From NCBI GenBank assembly GCA_003415625.1, contig PYIU01000001.1:1488001-1552000 (forward strand): a stretch of 64,000 bases of DNA, written 5' to 3'. Positions 46,947 through 56,603 of the stretch are shown one piece after another. The first letter of the stretch is position 1; each line of letters opens with the position of its first letter. The notes beneath the pieces were generated by a model. The model was given only the letters and a program-made list of their open reading frames with translations. It ran no database searches and was not told where the DNA came from. Source of the DNA: Aquanectria penicillioides (lineage: Eukaryota > Ascomycota > Sordariomycetes > Hypocreales > Nectriaceae). The position numbers were made by a program, and so were the translations under genes.

Positions 46947-48557
46947 TCAGGTTTCAGAATGAGTGGCAGCCTCAATCTTCTCGGCGGACAATGTTCCCTC
47001 CTCGCCCAGGCTGCCCTCCGAAACTCGATGGAGAGGCTGGCGCAGCTTATATATGGGTCGCTCGAAAATAGCATCCATGTAATCCAAACTGAGGCCGCTG
47101 GTCTCTGGTATAAAGAACAGCGTGTACAAGAAGGCAACGATACACCAGCTAACGAAGAACAGGAAAGCTCCCCGGATGTCCATGGAGGGAAGGATGCTTG
47201 GGGTAGCCTTTGTAGTTGCAAAGTAAAAAAGCCGATGGAAACACTGCGAAAGAGCTCCTCCGAAGGATCGGATTCGGTTGGGCCACAGCTCACCTCCAAA
47301 AAATGGCAATGTGTACAGACCAACGGCCCATCCGAGAGCGTGGACGTGGATGATGGCAATGGCTGCATCAGAGGCACCCTTGGACAAGGAGTGGGGATCT
47401 TTGGTGTAGTACCTTAAGTATCCACTGAGGTATGAGTGGCAGATTGCTTGAATAGTAATACCAATCATCAATGACCTTAGTCTGCCGAGGACATCGACAA
47501 AGACGAGAGACGCGACCATACAGCAAGCTGATTTTGCGATGGCGTACAGGCCGCTGAAGTAAACCTTGACGTCTGTTCCAGTAACAAGACCAAAGATAGT
47601 TGGGAGATAGTTGGTAATGAAGTTTGCTCCGGAGAACTACGCCAAGATATATGCAATGATGGTGAGCTGTACACGTCCCAGGTTTGACTTGACCAAGAAT
47701 GTTTCTTGACCACAGAGACGAAGCTCTGCTCTCCAAATTGGCTGTTTTCGTCCTCAATGTGGGATACCACTTGACTGTATTCATCTTGGATATAAGGGTG
47801 ACCCTCAGGAAGACCTCGTAGCTTCACTAGAGCAGCGAGGGCCCCGTCTGGGCGGCCCTTAATAGCGAGCTATCGAGGAGATTCGCTAACCATGAAAGAC
47901 AAGGCGATGGAAATTGCAGGGACAAAAGTCTATACGAACCAAGGCACTTGGTATTGCAGGTTCTTCGTGGCAGGGATATGAATGTTAACGTCATAGACTG
48001 AGAAGACACCAATGGCTTGTCCAGCAAGCATGCAGACGTTGAACCATAGGGTCATGAGACCTCGGATGGTCTTTGGGGCCATCTCGGCAATCGCCATCGG
48101 ACCAACAACCGTGCAGGCACCAATACAAAGACCAGCAACGATTCTCCCAAAATACAGTGCTCTTTGATTTCCGTAAGAAAAGCAGGATATTAGCGAACCG
48201 ATGGCGCATTATGACTTGGTATAGCCTCATGGACCGAATTCGGCCAATTTTGTCGTTGAGGAAGAAAGAGAACAGAGCGCCAATGGCGGCACCAATATTG
48301 ACAAAAGATACCAGTTTGGATAGAGTAGAAGCATCCAATTGTACGTCGAGATGGTATTCGTTTCGAAACGATTTGAGTTGAGTGATGGCCGCTACAGCAC
48401 CTTCGTCCCAACCTACCATCATTGTTAGCCAAACTCCGCTATCAACTAGAGTCACCAATTCTATTCTTAAAAACAGGTGGAAATTGAGAACTCCGTCTGG
48501 TAGAGCCTTCACAGCTCTGACGTATTTCATCAACGATGATTGTCTAATAGCGTCCAT
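46947..48557 (-). pseudogene. MFS sugar-type transporter pseudogene
   Basis: Family features are clear across several frames: FVNIGAAIGALFSFF, LNDKIGRIRSMRLYQVI, then VVGPMAIAEMAPKTIRGL and LWFNVCMLAGQAIGVFSV, VSESPR, NFITNYLPTIFGLVTG, FGGELWPNRIRSFGGALSQC and FIPETSGLSLDYM. Reading these as one protein needs two frame changes, near 48210 (extra base) and near 47705 (missing base), and meets three in-frame TAG codons at 47930-47932, 47870-47872 and 47637-47639. By family comparison these replace Gln, Trp and Gln, all explainable by CpA-to-TpA transitions. A 5' intron probably ends near 48420 (GCTAAC branch, GTAG acceptor). The gene is therefore dead in this strain. It was probably the uptake component of the neighbouring catabolic cluster. 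Confidence 0.88.
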
Positions 48558-49153
48558 TGTGATGAATTTTGGCGGGGGAGTTCGATGTTTCTCTAAGTCA
48601 ATCAATTGCCAGGATCTGTGGTGTGCGTGCTTTGATAGTGTTCATGGACTGGTAGACGCAAATCTGGTCGCTTAAGATGTTTTCCATACCCCACGTCGCG
48701 TCGACTCCGCACCAACCTAATCTCCAAATCCCCAGATAAGCGCCGGCGACCGCTGAGCGAGATACCATCGAGTCAGTTCATTTCGGCAAAATCCTATCGG
48801 AGTTTCCGACGTGGCGTGTCGACAATTGTTTACATCCCGTAGTCCCCAATTTGCCAAGGCCCGTGATCCTAGACATTGCGCTTTCCAATTCTTCATCCCA
48901 CAGCATCTCCAATAGGAGTTTAGTAGTTGTACACGTTCAACAGGGAACTTTTGATTCACGAGACCTTGTATTGTGATTATGCTAGTGGGTCGCATTTCTT
49001 GGTCCTCTTCGGATCAAAGCTCCTACACCCATATGGCGTAATTGCCATTATCCTGGGAGGGGATTGAAGCCAATAGATTGGACACAGCCTAATCAAAGCG
49101 AGCGCTATCCCCATACCACGAACACCAAAACGACTCTCCTCAAAGGAGATTGC
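48558..49153. other. Intergenic region
   Basis: About 600 bp upstream of the transporter pseudogene and downstream of the dioxygenase-like gene. No gene recognised. Confidence 0.45.
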
Positions 49154-50573
49154 TTACTCCGTGGCGGTGGGATTGGGTGTAACCACGGCATCTGGCACTG
49201 TGGCAAGACATTAGCGGCGAAAATTTTGTCAATCACAAGAATATGATTGATTGCTTACAGGCATCAATGGTAGACCCGTTTCGGATCTGGCTGACTTGGA
49301 CGCCCTGTAAATCAACGTTAGACAGGTTCCTTTGTTACAACTTGACTGATTACAATACCAATGTAATGTATCCGAAGACCCCGTTCTTATGATCTTTGCC
49401 ATCTAAGGGCTCGGTATCTAGAATTGTCATGGCCCCCGCTAAACGTAAAAACTGCTTAGCTAGTTGTTGAGAGTCACCATCAGTGTACTTACTAGCGGAT
49501 TCGTGAGTAAAAATTCCATCATCGCTGTTCTTTACCCGTTCAATTTCTGTGTGGCTGCGATACGGCTCTAGAGACATGATTTCCTCTTCGAGTGACTCAT
49601 CCATGAAAATTTGGCCCGTACTGACGATAGGGCCGTGAACCAGCGTGCCATTGGACACCACAGTCCAGTTTGTATGGATTTGAACATGAATATGAATGGC
49701 GCGTTGCACCTGGCAGCCACGGTCAGCACCTTTGACTATGATACCAGGGTAGCGCTCTCAGTGCTCACATAGAAACCAGGGAAAATTGTTGTGAAAGATG
49801 TCACTCCTTCCTTGTTTGTTGGCCACATTCCACGTAGGAATGTTGTGTTGTCTGTGGAGAGCCACTGGAACCACAGGTCAGCGATCGCCATTTTTCGTAC
49901 TATTGGACTTACTGAAAGATCAGGTAACCCAGAGTGAAGGTTAAGAGCTCCCCCACTTGTCAAATTGGAGTATAGATCTAGGAACTGCGTATTGGGTGAA
50001 AGCCCAGTGAAGGAGCTATATGATCCAGTTGCGTTGCAATGCTGCGTAGTATTGGATCAGTATCGTCTTCTATGCTGAGAGCGAAACACCATCTCACCCA
50101 AATATCCACAAGCACATTGTCTAGTGGCTCACATGTATCTATATCAATGACGCCGATTTCCAAGGACAGCGGAACACCAGGCTCGTTCTCTCTAATATCC
50201 TGCCGAAGAACTTGGCTTCGAGGCAGAAAGTAAGGTCCATTGCTGGTCTCCGGGGTAAGAATATTTGTCCATTCCTTGACGTGGTTGTACTTGGGAGCCT
50301 TTGCGTGGATCTCATAGACTGTGTCATCAGAATTTGTGTCTACAGACAGCGCACGACGTCGAATCTCCTGACGAGCTCGTTTGGTTTCGGCCACCTTGGC
50401 ACCGCACCGTTGCATCACATCCCTGTGGGCAACAATAGATGCTTCATTCGGTGGCACATGAGGATGGGCTGTCTTTAGTTAGTGCAACGATCAACCTCAA
50501 GTATTCATTTTACTCCACCAGAGATTCCAGCTAGGAATACAAAAAGTCCGAACAAGCTCTGTTTCAGGGCCAT
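49154..50573 (-). CDS. Secreted intradiol ring-cleavage dioxygenase-like protein
   Basis: Eight exons (50573-50514, 50472-50098, 50041-49913, 49864-49769, 49709-49493, 49438-49359, 49304-49259, 49197-49154) join in frame to 348 residues. The N-terminus is a signal peptide (SLFGLFVFLAGISG) followed by the TAHPHVPP segment typical of the fungal extracellular group. The dioxygenase core includes ETSNGPYFLP (first iron Tyr), PLDNVLVDIWHCNATGSY, and FTTIFPGFYVQRAIHIHVQI (second Tyr and two His ligands). The family uses Fe(III) to cleave catechol- or hydroxyquinol-type rings; the extracellular members are poorly characterised. Unlike its neighbours, this gene shows no stop or frameshift. It may act on lignin- or tannin-derived phenolics. 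Confidence 0.87.
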
Positions 50574-52173
50574 GGTGAAAGAATTCTGGCCTGCGGTTGA
50601 TGCTTATACTATGATTTACAGGATGGTCATCATTATATAGTTCAGTGAAGGAACACAATTTCTTCTCCGAGTGGGATATTGTGTGGGATGAAACAGGGAG
50701 AACTAGATCGATTTGACTAATGAAAGCCAACTCAAGCGATACTCTGGGTACATTTTCAAGACTTCTCCACCAGAGGAGGTCCTTTCGAGACTCTCATGCA
50801 GGCCGTGGGAGTCTGGAAATACGGATCTAAATTATTGACGAATGGAATGAGCTTAGAAGTAACCGATACTGTTTAACATTGCGACCTTCTAGTCCCAACA
50901 TCAGGGGTTGCTTCAAATATCCTACCACTAAGTGATCAATTCGCATGCAGTGAGGACTGTGCTCGCTCGTGTCACGCAGGACGGGGAATCATGCATATGT
51001 TAGGTCCACAGCAACGTCATACTTCAGCGTCAAGCAAAGTCGTTGGCCAGTGCTAGGGACACGGCTCGGATAAAGACATCTTATGTCGATCTTTGCTGCA
51101 CGGTGATTGCGACGCTGTGGGGTCTTGGTTCGGTGAAACGGATATACGGTTTAATCTGAGATTTTGCCAACCGCAATTTGATTGAAGGGTCTAGGGTTAG
51201 ATTGGACATCATGGCCGTTTAGATTTGGGGATTTCCTCCGCTATTTATTATTTGCAACTTATTTATAGGATAATCACACTAGTAATAGTGCCCAATGTTT
51301 CATCATCGATGACAATCAAGCTCTTCCTATAGTATGATAGAATGTCTCCCTCATTGTGTCTTTTCGGCAGTACAATACAGCGGGCAACTGGCGGGGAATG
51401 GTAAGGACCCACCGCGGCCCGCGCTCCTGCAGGGCGACATATTTGCGAGGATACTGTAGGATCTCTCGAGATCGCCAATAGGGACTTGCGGGTTTAAGCA
51501 TGAATAATACTAATTGCATTGCGGTGGAGCACGGAGTAACTGCCGGCGGTGATGTTGGACCTCGGCATATTTGTGGTGAACAAGGGGAGGCACGGTTCCT
51601 GCACGACCGATGGTGATGCCATGTCGATTTTCTTTTTCTTTTCTTCATCCTTTTTGCAGCACTTAGCATGAATATTGGCTCTCGTGTTCTATGTTCTTCC
51701 CTGTAAAGATTGTTCTCGTCTTTCCTCTTGACATTTTTTCTTTTTTTCTGTTCCCGCGTGCGGAATGCCTCTGCGACTCGGATACAGTTGTGCGTTCGAT
51801 CCCGACAGCTGACAGAAGAAATCTTCTTCTATTTAGGCATGTCATGAAACCCGCTTGTCAATGAGCTTATTGTTCCGTGTTGATGGAGTCGGATAATTAC
51901 CATGGCGACATGTGAAACTATTCTAGACTGATCCATTGCCGCCTTCGGAAGCAGCCGGTGTCAAAGAACACACGCTCGACTCCAGGGCGGATCGTTGCCG
52001 ATGGCCATCAGATCTATCCGGACAACGGAAGAAGTCAGTGTACCCCTATTTGTCCGTACTTTGCTGCCGATGCGTGGCTCATTATCGAATGACGTGACGA
52101 ATACATAATTTCATTTGATATATTCTATCTGGCCTTTATTCGGCTCTTGCTTCTTCAACTAACCTTATACATA
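50574..52173. other. Divergent intergenic region, no gene recognised
   Basis: 1.6 kb between the dioxygenase-like gene (leftward) and prpF-like gene (rightward). Short frames only. No RNA gene or transposon remnant recognised. Confidence 0.45.
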
Positions 52174-53424
52174 ATGGTTTTCGTGGAACACATCGCCAGC
52201 GGCTCGTTGCTGTGGAGGTCGTGCCCCAGAATCGCAGCACTCGCGAGATCCTCACTCATTTCCAGTTCTGGTTCGAGGGCCTCTTCCCCCCGACAGCATC
52301 TTCCCATTGGCAATTGTCGGACAGTTTCAGACCTCGCCAAACAAAAGAGCCTCTCGGCCGCCTATTACCGCGGAGGGACCTCCACAGCCATCTTCTTCAA
52401 TGCTGAGGACTTGCCAGCAGACCGCTCTGAGTGGGATTTCATTTTCCTTGGATCCATCGGAAGCCCAGACCCGTATGGACGACAGCTTGATGGCCTTGGT
52501 GGTGGCATTTCTAGCCTTTCTAAAGTTTGCATTGTTGGAAAAAGCGACCATTTTGATGCAGATGTGGATAACACATTCATTTCCTTGGGTATCAAAAATA
52601 CAAATGTCGATGCCTCCAGCAACTGCGGTAACATGTCCGCTGCTGTTGGACCATATGCAGTCGATACTGGCTTAGTGCCTGTGCTGCCAGGAGCTGACGA
52701 TGCTACTGTTCGGATTCACAATACGAACACAGGAAAGATTATTGAAGCCTACTTCCCGGTGGTCAATGGTGAAGCATCTGCCTATGGCGCCTTTAGCATT
52801 GACGGGGTTGCCGGGACAGCTGGTAGAATCCAATTGCGTTTCCTCGATCCAGCTGGATCACGCACTGGGAAACTGTTCCCGACTGGCGAAATTACTGAAG
52901 ACATTCATGGCATTCGGGTAACTTGCATTGATGCAGGAAACCCTTGCTGCTTTGTGAGCGCCCTAGATCTCGGAGTAGCGGGCACTCTGAATCCTCCTCA
53001 AATTGAAGAGCACCCAACACTTTGCACAACACTCGAGAACATCCGCCGCCAGGCTGCCGTGAGGATGGGCCTCGCAAAGACTGGAACCAACGTCCCAGGT
53101 TCCGTTCCAAAGATCGCGTTTGTGTCCTCAGCCAGTGATGGCGTGACAGACAGTGTTGTGATCCGGGCAATGTCCGTTGGACAACCTCACAAGGCCATCC
53201 CGGTCACTGTGGCATTGGCCGCAGCTGCGGCTGCAAATGTGAAAGGAAGCGTCATTGCCGATTCTCTCAAGGGTGGCTCGCTTGTAGGCTCTGAGGCTAC
53301 AATCCATCACGCAAGTGGCCAATTAGTCGTAGCCGCTGACTTTGATGACCAGGGATCACTACGGTCGGCAACAGTATTTCGCACCGCGAGGAGACTGATG
53401 GAAGGGAAAGTGTTTTGGAAATAA
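52174..53424 (+). CDS. PrpF-family aconitate-type isomerase (PrpF/GalD-like)
   Basis: One uninterrupted exon of 416 residues from the ATG at 52174. Family motifs are AAYYRGGTSTAIFF, LDGLGGGISSLSKVCIV, SSNCGNMSAAVGPYAV (catalytic Cys) and TCIDAGNPCCFVSA. PrpF isomerises 2-methylaconitate in the methylcitrate cycle; GalD/LigU-type relatives tautomerise 4-oxalomesaconate in gallate/protocatechuate degradation. The first ~55 residues are Arg/Ser-rich with few acidic residues (LLWRSCPRIAALARSS) and may be a mitochondrial presequence. Given the LigI-like hydrolase nearby, the oxalomesaconate role is attractive; given the aconitase-like pseudogene, the methylaconitate role is equally possible. The gene looks intact. 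Confidence 0.88.
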   Translation: MVFVEHIASGSLLWRSCPRIAALARSSLISSSGSRASSPRQHLPIGNCRTVSDLAKQKSLSAAYYRGGTSTAIFFNAEDLPADRSEWDFIFLGSIGSPDPYGRQLDGLGGGISSLSKVCIVGKSDHFDADVDNTFISLGIKNTNVDASSNCGNMSAAVGPYAVDTGLVPVLPGADDATVRIHNTNTGKIIEAYFPVVNGEASAYGAFSIDGVAGTAGRIQLRFLDPAGSRTGKLFPTGEITEDIHGIRVTCIDAGNPCCFVSALDLGVAGTLNPPQIEEHPTLCTTLENIRRQAAVRMGLAKTGTNVPGSVPKIAFVSSASDGVTDSVVIRAMSVGQPHKAIPVTVALAAAAAANVKGSVIADSLKGGSLVGSEATIHHASGQLVVAADFDDQGSLRSATVFRTARRLMEGKVFWK

Positions 53425-53871
53425 TCGACCTGATAGCATGGTACGGAGAGGGTTCGTGCATTGGAAGCGCAGGGCCTTGCAAGCAAACCAGCATTAGAGG
53501 GCGACTAGGATATACGTGTCAAGGCATACGAGCTGACAAAAGATAAGCGCATGTGCTACAGTAGCTCATGCTTGGCATTGAATGCTCTTGGTGAAACCAG
53601 AGTCCATAGAGATAAAGCCTGGGTGTTGCAGGCTAATGTGTGGAATTGCAACAACAAACAATGAAATTCGTATCCTACACCAATGGTTCTTCTCTCAATT
53701 GCTCAATAATAAAATCATTTCTCAGGGTATGAAACCCCCGTCACAAAGTTCTATCCTCTCTTTTCTCTATTATACCTAGACCTAACGCCCACCGCTCACC
53801 GAGGTCACGGGACTATAGCCAAGCAGCGTCGCGGCCACCAGTTACTACGAGAAGATCCCAGAGCAGCGAAA
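53425..53871. other. Intergenic region
   Basis: About 450 bp between two genes on the same strand; it contains the promoter of the kinase-like gene. Nothing distinctive seen. Confidence 0.4.
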
Positions 53872-54972
53872 ATGGCAACGTCGGCCACTACTCCTCCTCA
53901 AGAAGTGAGGGGTATGATGAAACCTGGCGACCCCCTGCCCATCAGCACAGAAGAACTCACCACAGAGTGGTTTGCTAAAATCCTGGGCAAGCCAATCAAG
54001 GAGGCAACGATTGTTGAAACTATTCACGGCACGGCTTCTAAAATTCTCATCAAACTGACCTTTGAGGACTCCGGCGATGCCCCTGCAGAAGTTTGTGTCA
54101 AGGGTGGCTTCAACCCAGCTCTGTTGGCCAGTCTCCCCTTCCTGCTTCCCCTCTACCGGCTGGAGGCGGATTTTTATTACTACCTAGCCCCAAAGATCAA
54201 TATACGTCTTCCTCCATCCATTTACTGTGGAACAGACACTATTAATGGACAAGGAATCGTTGTCATGGCCGATCTCAAGGCTCGCGGGTATACATTCGGA
54301 AATCCTGTCGAGGCCTGGCCTATCAGTCGAGTCCAGGCAGGCGTTGAGCAGCTTGCTGTTTTACACGCCAGCACCTGGGGTTGTAAGCGTGAGGATTTTC
54401 CATGGGTCAACAGGACCGTCCCGTTCAGAGAGGCCATCTTGGGGCTAGCATCGCTAGATGAATGGGACAAGCGATTCGCCGGAGACGCCAAACCTCCAGC
54501 GCCGGACCACCTGGTAGACCGAGAGCGGATCGTTGCGGCGTTCAAGGCTCTTTGGAAGGCATCCAGCTCAACACTGAACTGCATGGTCCACGGGGACGCG
54601 CACATTGGAAATACATTCATTTCGCCTGCCGGAGAGCCAGGGTTCCTCGACTGGCAGATCGTACATGTCGGGTCGCCCATGCACGATGTTGCCTACTTCA
54701 TCACCGGCTCGCTCTTTATTCAAGACCGTCGGGAGCATGAACAGGAGCTCCTTCAGCATTACTTGGACACCCTGCATCGTGCGGGAGCGCCCAAGTTGCA
54801 AAGGGAAGATATTTGGGAGGAGTACCGGAAGCACGTTTTCCATGGGTTCGCGTGGACTCTTGCTGGGCCAATGATGCAACCTCGCCAGATTGTGGATGTG
54901 ATGACGAAACGCCACTGCGCGGCGATCGTGGATCATAGGAGCATAGAGTTGCTGGAGGGGCTTGAGCAGTGA
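53872..54972 (+). CDS. APH/choline-kinase-like phosphotransferase
   Basis: Single exon, 366 residues. The catalytic loop is CMVHGDAHIGNTFI (Brenner-type HGDxHxxN), followed by the metal-binding GEPGFLDWQIVHVGSP (DW motif) and the typical MHDVAYFITGSL segment. The N-terminal lobe includes ETIHGTASKILIKLTF and EVCVKGGF (probable ATP-side Lys). This is the APH/EcKinase-like fold widespread in fungi; the substrate is unknown. The gene at the left edge of the window, 54 kb away, encodes a protein with the same N-terminal motif order, so the two are paralogues. The gene is intact and lies between an intact prpF-like gene and the aconitase pseudogene. Confidence 0.87.
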   Translation: MATSATTPPQEVRGMMKPGDPLPISTEELTTEWFAKILGKPIKEATIVETIHGTASKILIKLTFEDSGDAPAEVCVKGGFNPALLASLPFLLPLYRLEADFYYYLAPKINIRLPPSIYCGTDTINGQGIVVMADLKARGYTFGNPVEAWPISRVQAGVEQLAVLHASTWGCKREDFPWVNRTVPFREAILGLASLDEWDKRFAGDAKPPAPDHLVDRERIVAAFKALWKASSSTLNCMVHGDAHIGNTFISPAGEPGFLDWQIVHVGSPMHDVAYFITGSLFIQDRREHEQELLQHYLDTLHRAGAPKLQREDIWEEYRKHVFHGFAWTLAGPMMQPRQIVDVMTKRHCAAIVDHRSIELLEGLEQ

Positions 54973-56603
54973 GTGGCTTGGAGGAGGAAACGAGTCTCTG
55001 CGGACCATTCGACGCTCGTTTTCCGGCTCGCTTCCCACAAGGGCTTTTATGTTTCGCCTTGGCGTAGAAATTGATCTAGATTACAGACGTACCAAGTTTA
55101 AATGCGCTCGGGTGAGCATCGCAGGAATCTAGTTTGGCCGCAAACCTACGCACTGCTATACAACAAAGCATAGCCTCTGATGATTATCAAGTGGCCTGGT
55201 CGATCTGATCAAACACTCATTCACAAGTGTCACGCAATGTCCGAATCTCACATCGAACTACCCCACTGTCGCATCAACAGATGATCATCGTACGACGCCC
55301 AGGCGCTTCATGCCGCTCCAGACCGTACTGTGCACTGCCAAGAGACGTTCCGACCTCAAAACAGTTGTGAATGCCGCTCTCTGGGACTTTGGGGCCCGGC
55401 CTGCAGAAGACTAGTCTACGCGTAGTAGCCCCTGTGTTATTCATGGGTTGTCGCAGCCCGGAAACCAATCAAGAGTCCAAATATCGGGGGCTTACTCTGA
55501 CACTTGACTAACGAATTCTTCACTTCATGGATCTTCAATTTAGCCGTTTCGAATCGGGTGCGCTCAGGACTGATCCTCTGCGTATCTCAGTCACTATCGA
55601 GCAAAGGCATATTTCCAACTCGCCTACTCAGTTTTACATCTGAGAGCGAACCTTATATCATGGCGTTGTGAAATAGCACAATGTCGCTTTCGCTTTGGTG
55701 GTTTCCCGCATTTCGTGCCCATACAAAAATGGGTCCGTTGCTTTTTGCTACAGCCCTAAAAAGCCACGATTTGATCTATTACAGTCCTGCTGTTGATCCC
55801 TTACCTGGCATGGGGTAACATGCATACCAGATTCAGCTTATCGGTTGACCATTTTCTGTAACAACTTTACCACCGTGCCACAAACAAACAGGGGTCATCA
55901 GCTTACGAAAAAGTCCCAAATCGCTGTTCTTTCTGTATCCCCGCTGCTTAATTCAACGTCAAACGGAGATCGACATGCTTGGCAGCGGAGCTTTTCCTCC
56001 AGCAACTCAGTATCTGCTTATCGCATTATACATCTAGAGAAAATGTGACCAAGTTTGCCTCACCCAGTACCCGAGGCCATAGTTAATTAAAATGAGTATT
56101 TAAGGTTCAAAGATATTTTAATTAATTTCTTTCATTCTATAACTCGTTTCGACTGATTTTGTTCATGATGCTTATACATAGTGTAGCTACTGAGTTGGGG
56201 TCTAGGGTAATGTGGATCAATCTGTCATCAGGTTGGTCAGGAAGATAAAAGGGACCTCAGAGACATATGAAATGAACAGGCAGTTTTCTCCAACCAATTT
56301 TTATTTTTGAAATTCTGAATTCCCTGCATTTGGACTCTATTGAAGTCCCGGTGCAGCCCCTCATGACATTACTTTATTTATGACTTTCTGCCCTATTTTC
56401 TTTCTTCCTTTTCTTTGAGGGACACTCCAAAGCATTCGATCAGATGCTTTAACACTCTTCCAAGTTGTTCGCAGCTGCTTGGGAAGGCTGTTCGGTCTTC
56501 GACCGAACCTGCTTACCCTATACCCTTCTGGGTGGGGTGTGTGTTTTGGCCAGTGTCCCCGTCCACCAACACACTACTCAACAAGCCTGTATCGTCCTTA
56601 GCA
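54973..56603. other. Intergenic region, no gene recognised
   Basis: 1.6 kb between convergent genes. Partly AT-rich, with only short frames on both strands. Confidence 0.45.

Noticed and set aside
51263..51669. Overlapping frames in the dioxygenase/prpF intergenic region
   Set aside because: Low-complexity Lys/Arg- and Ser-rich translations without similarity or splice logic.
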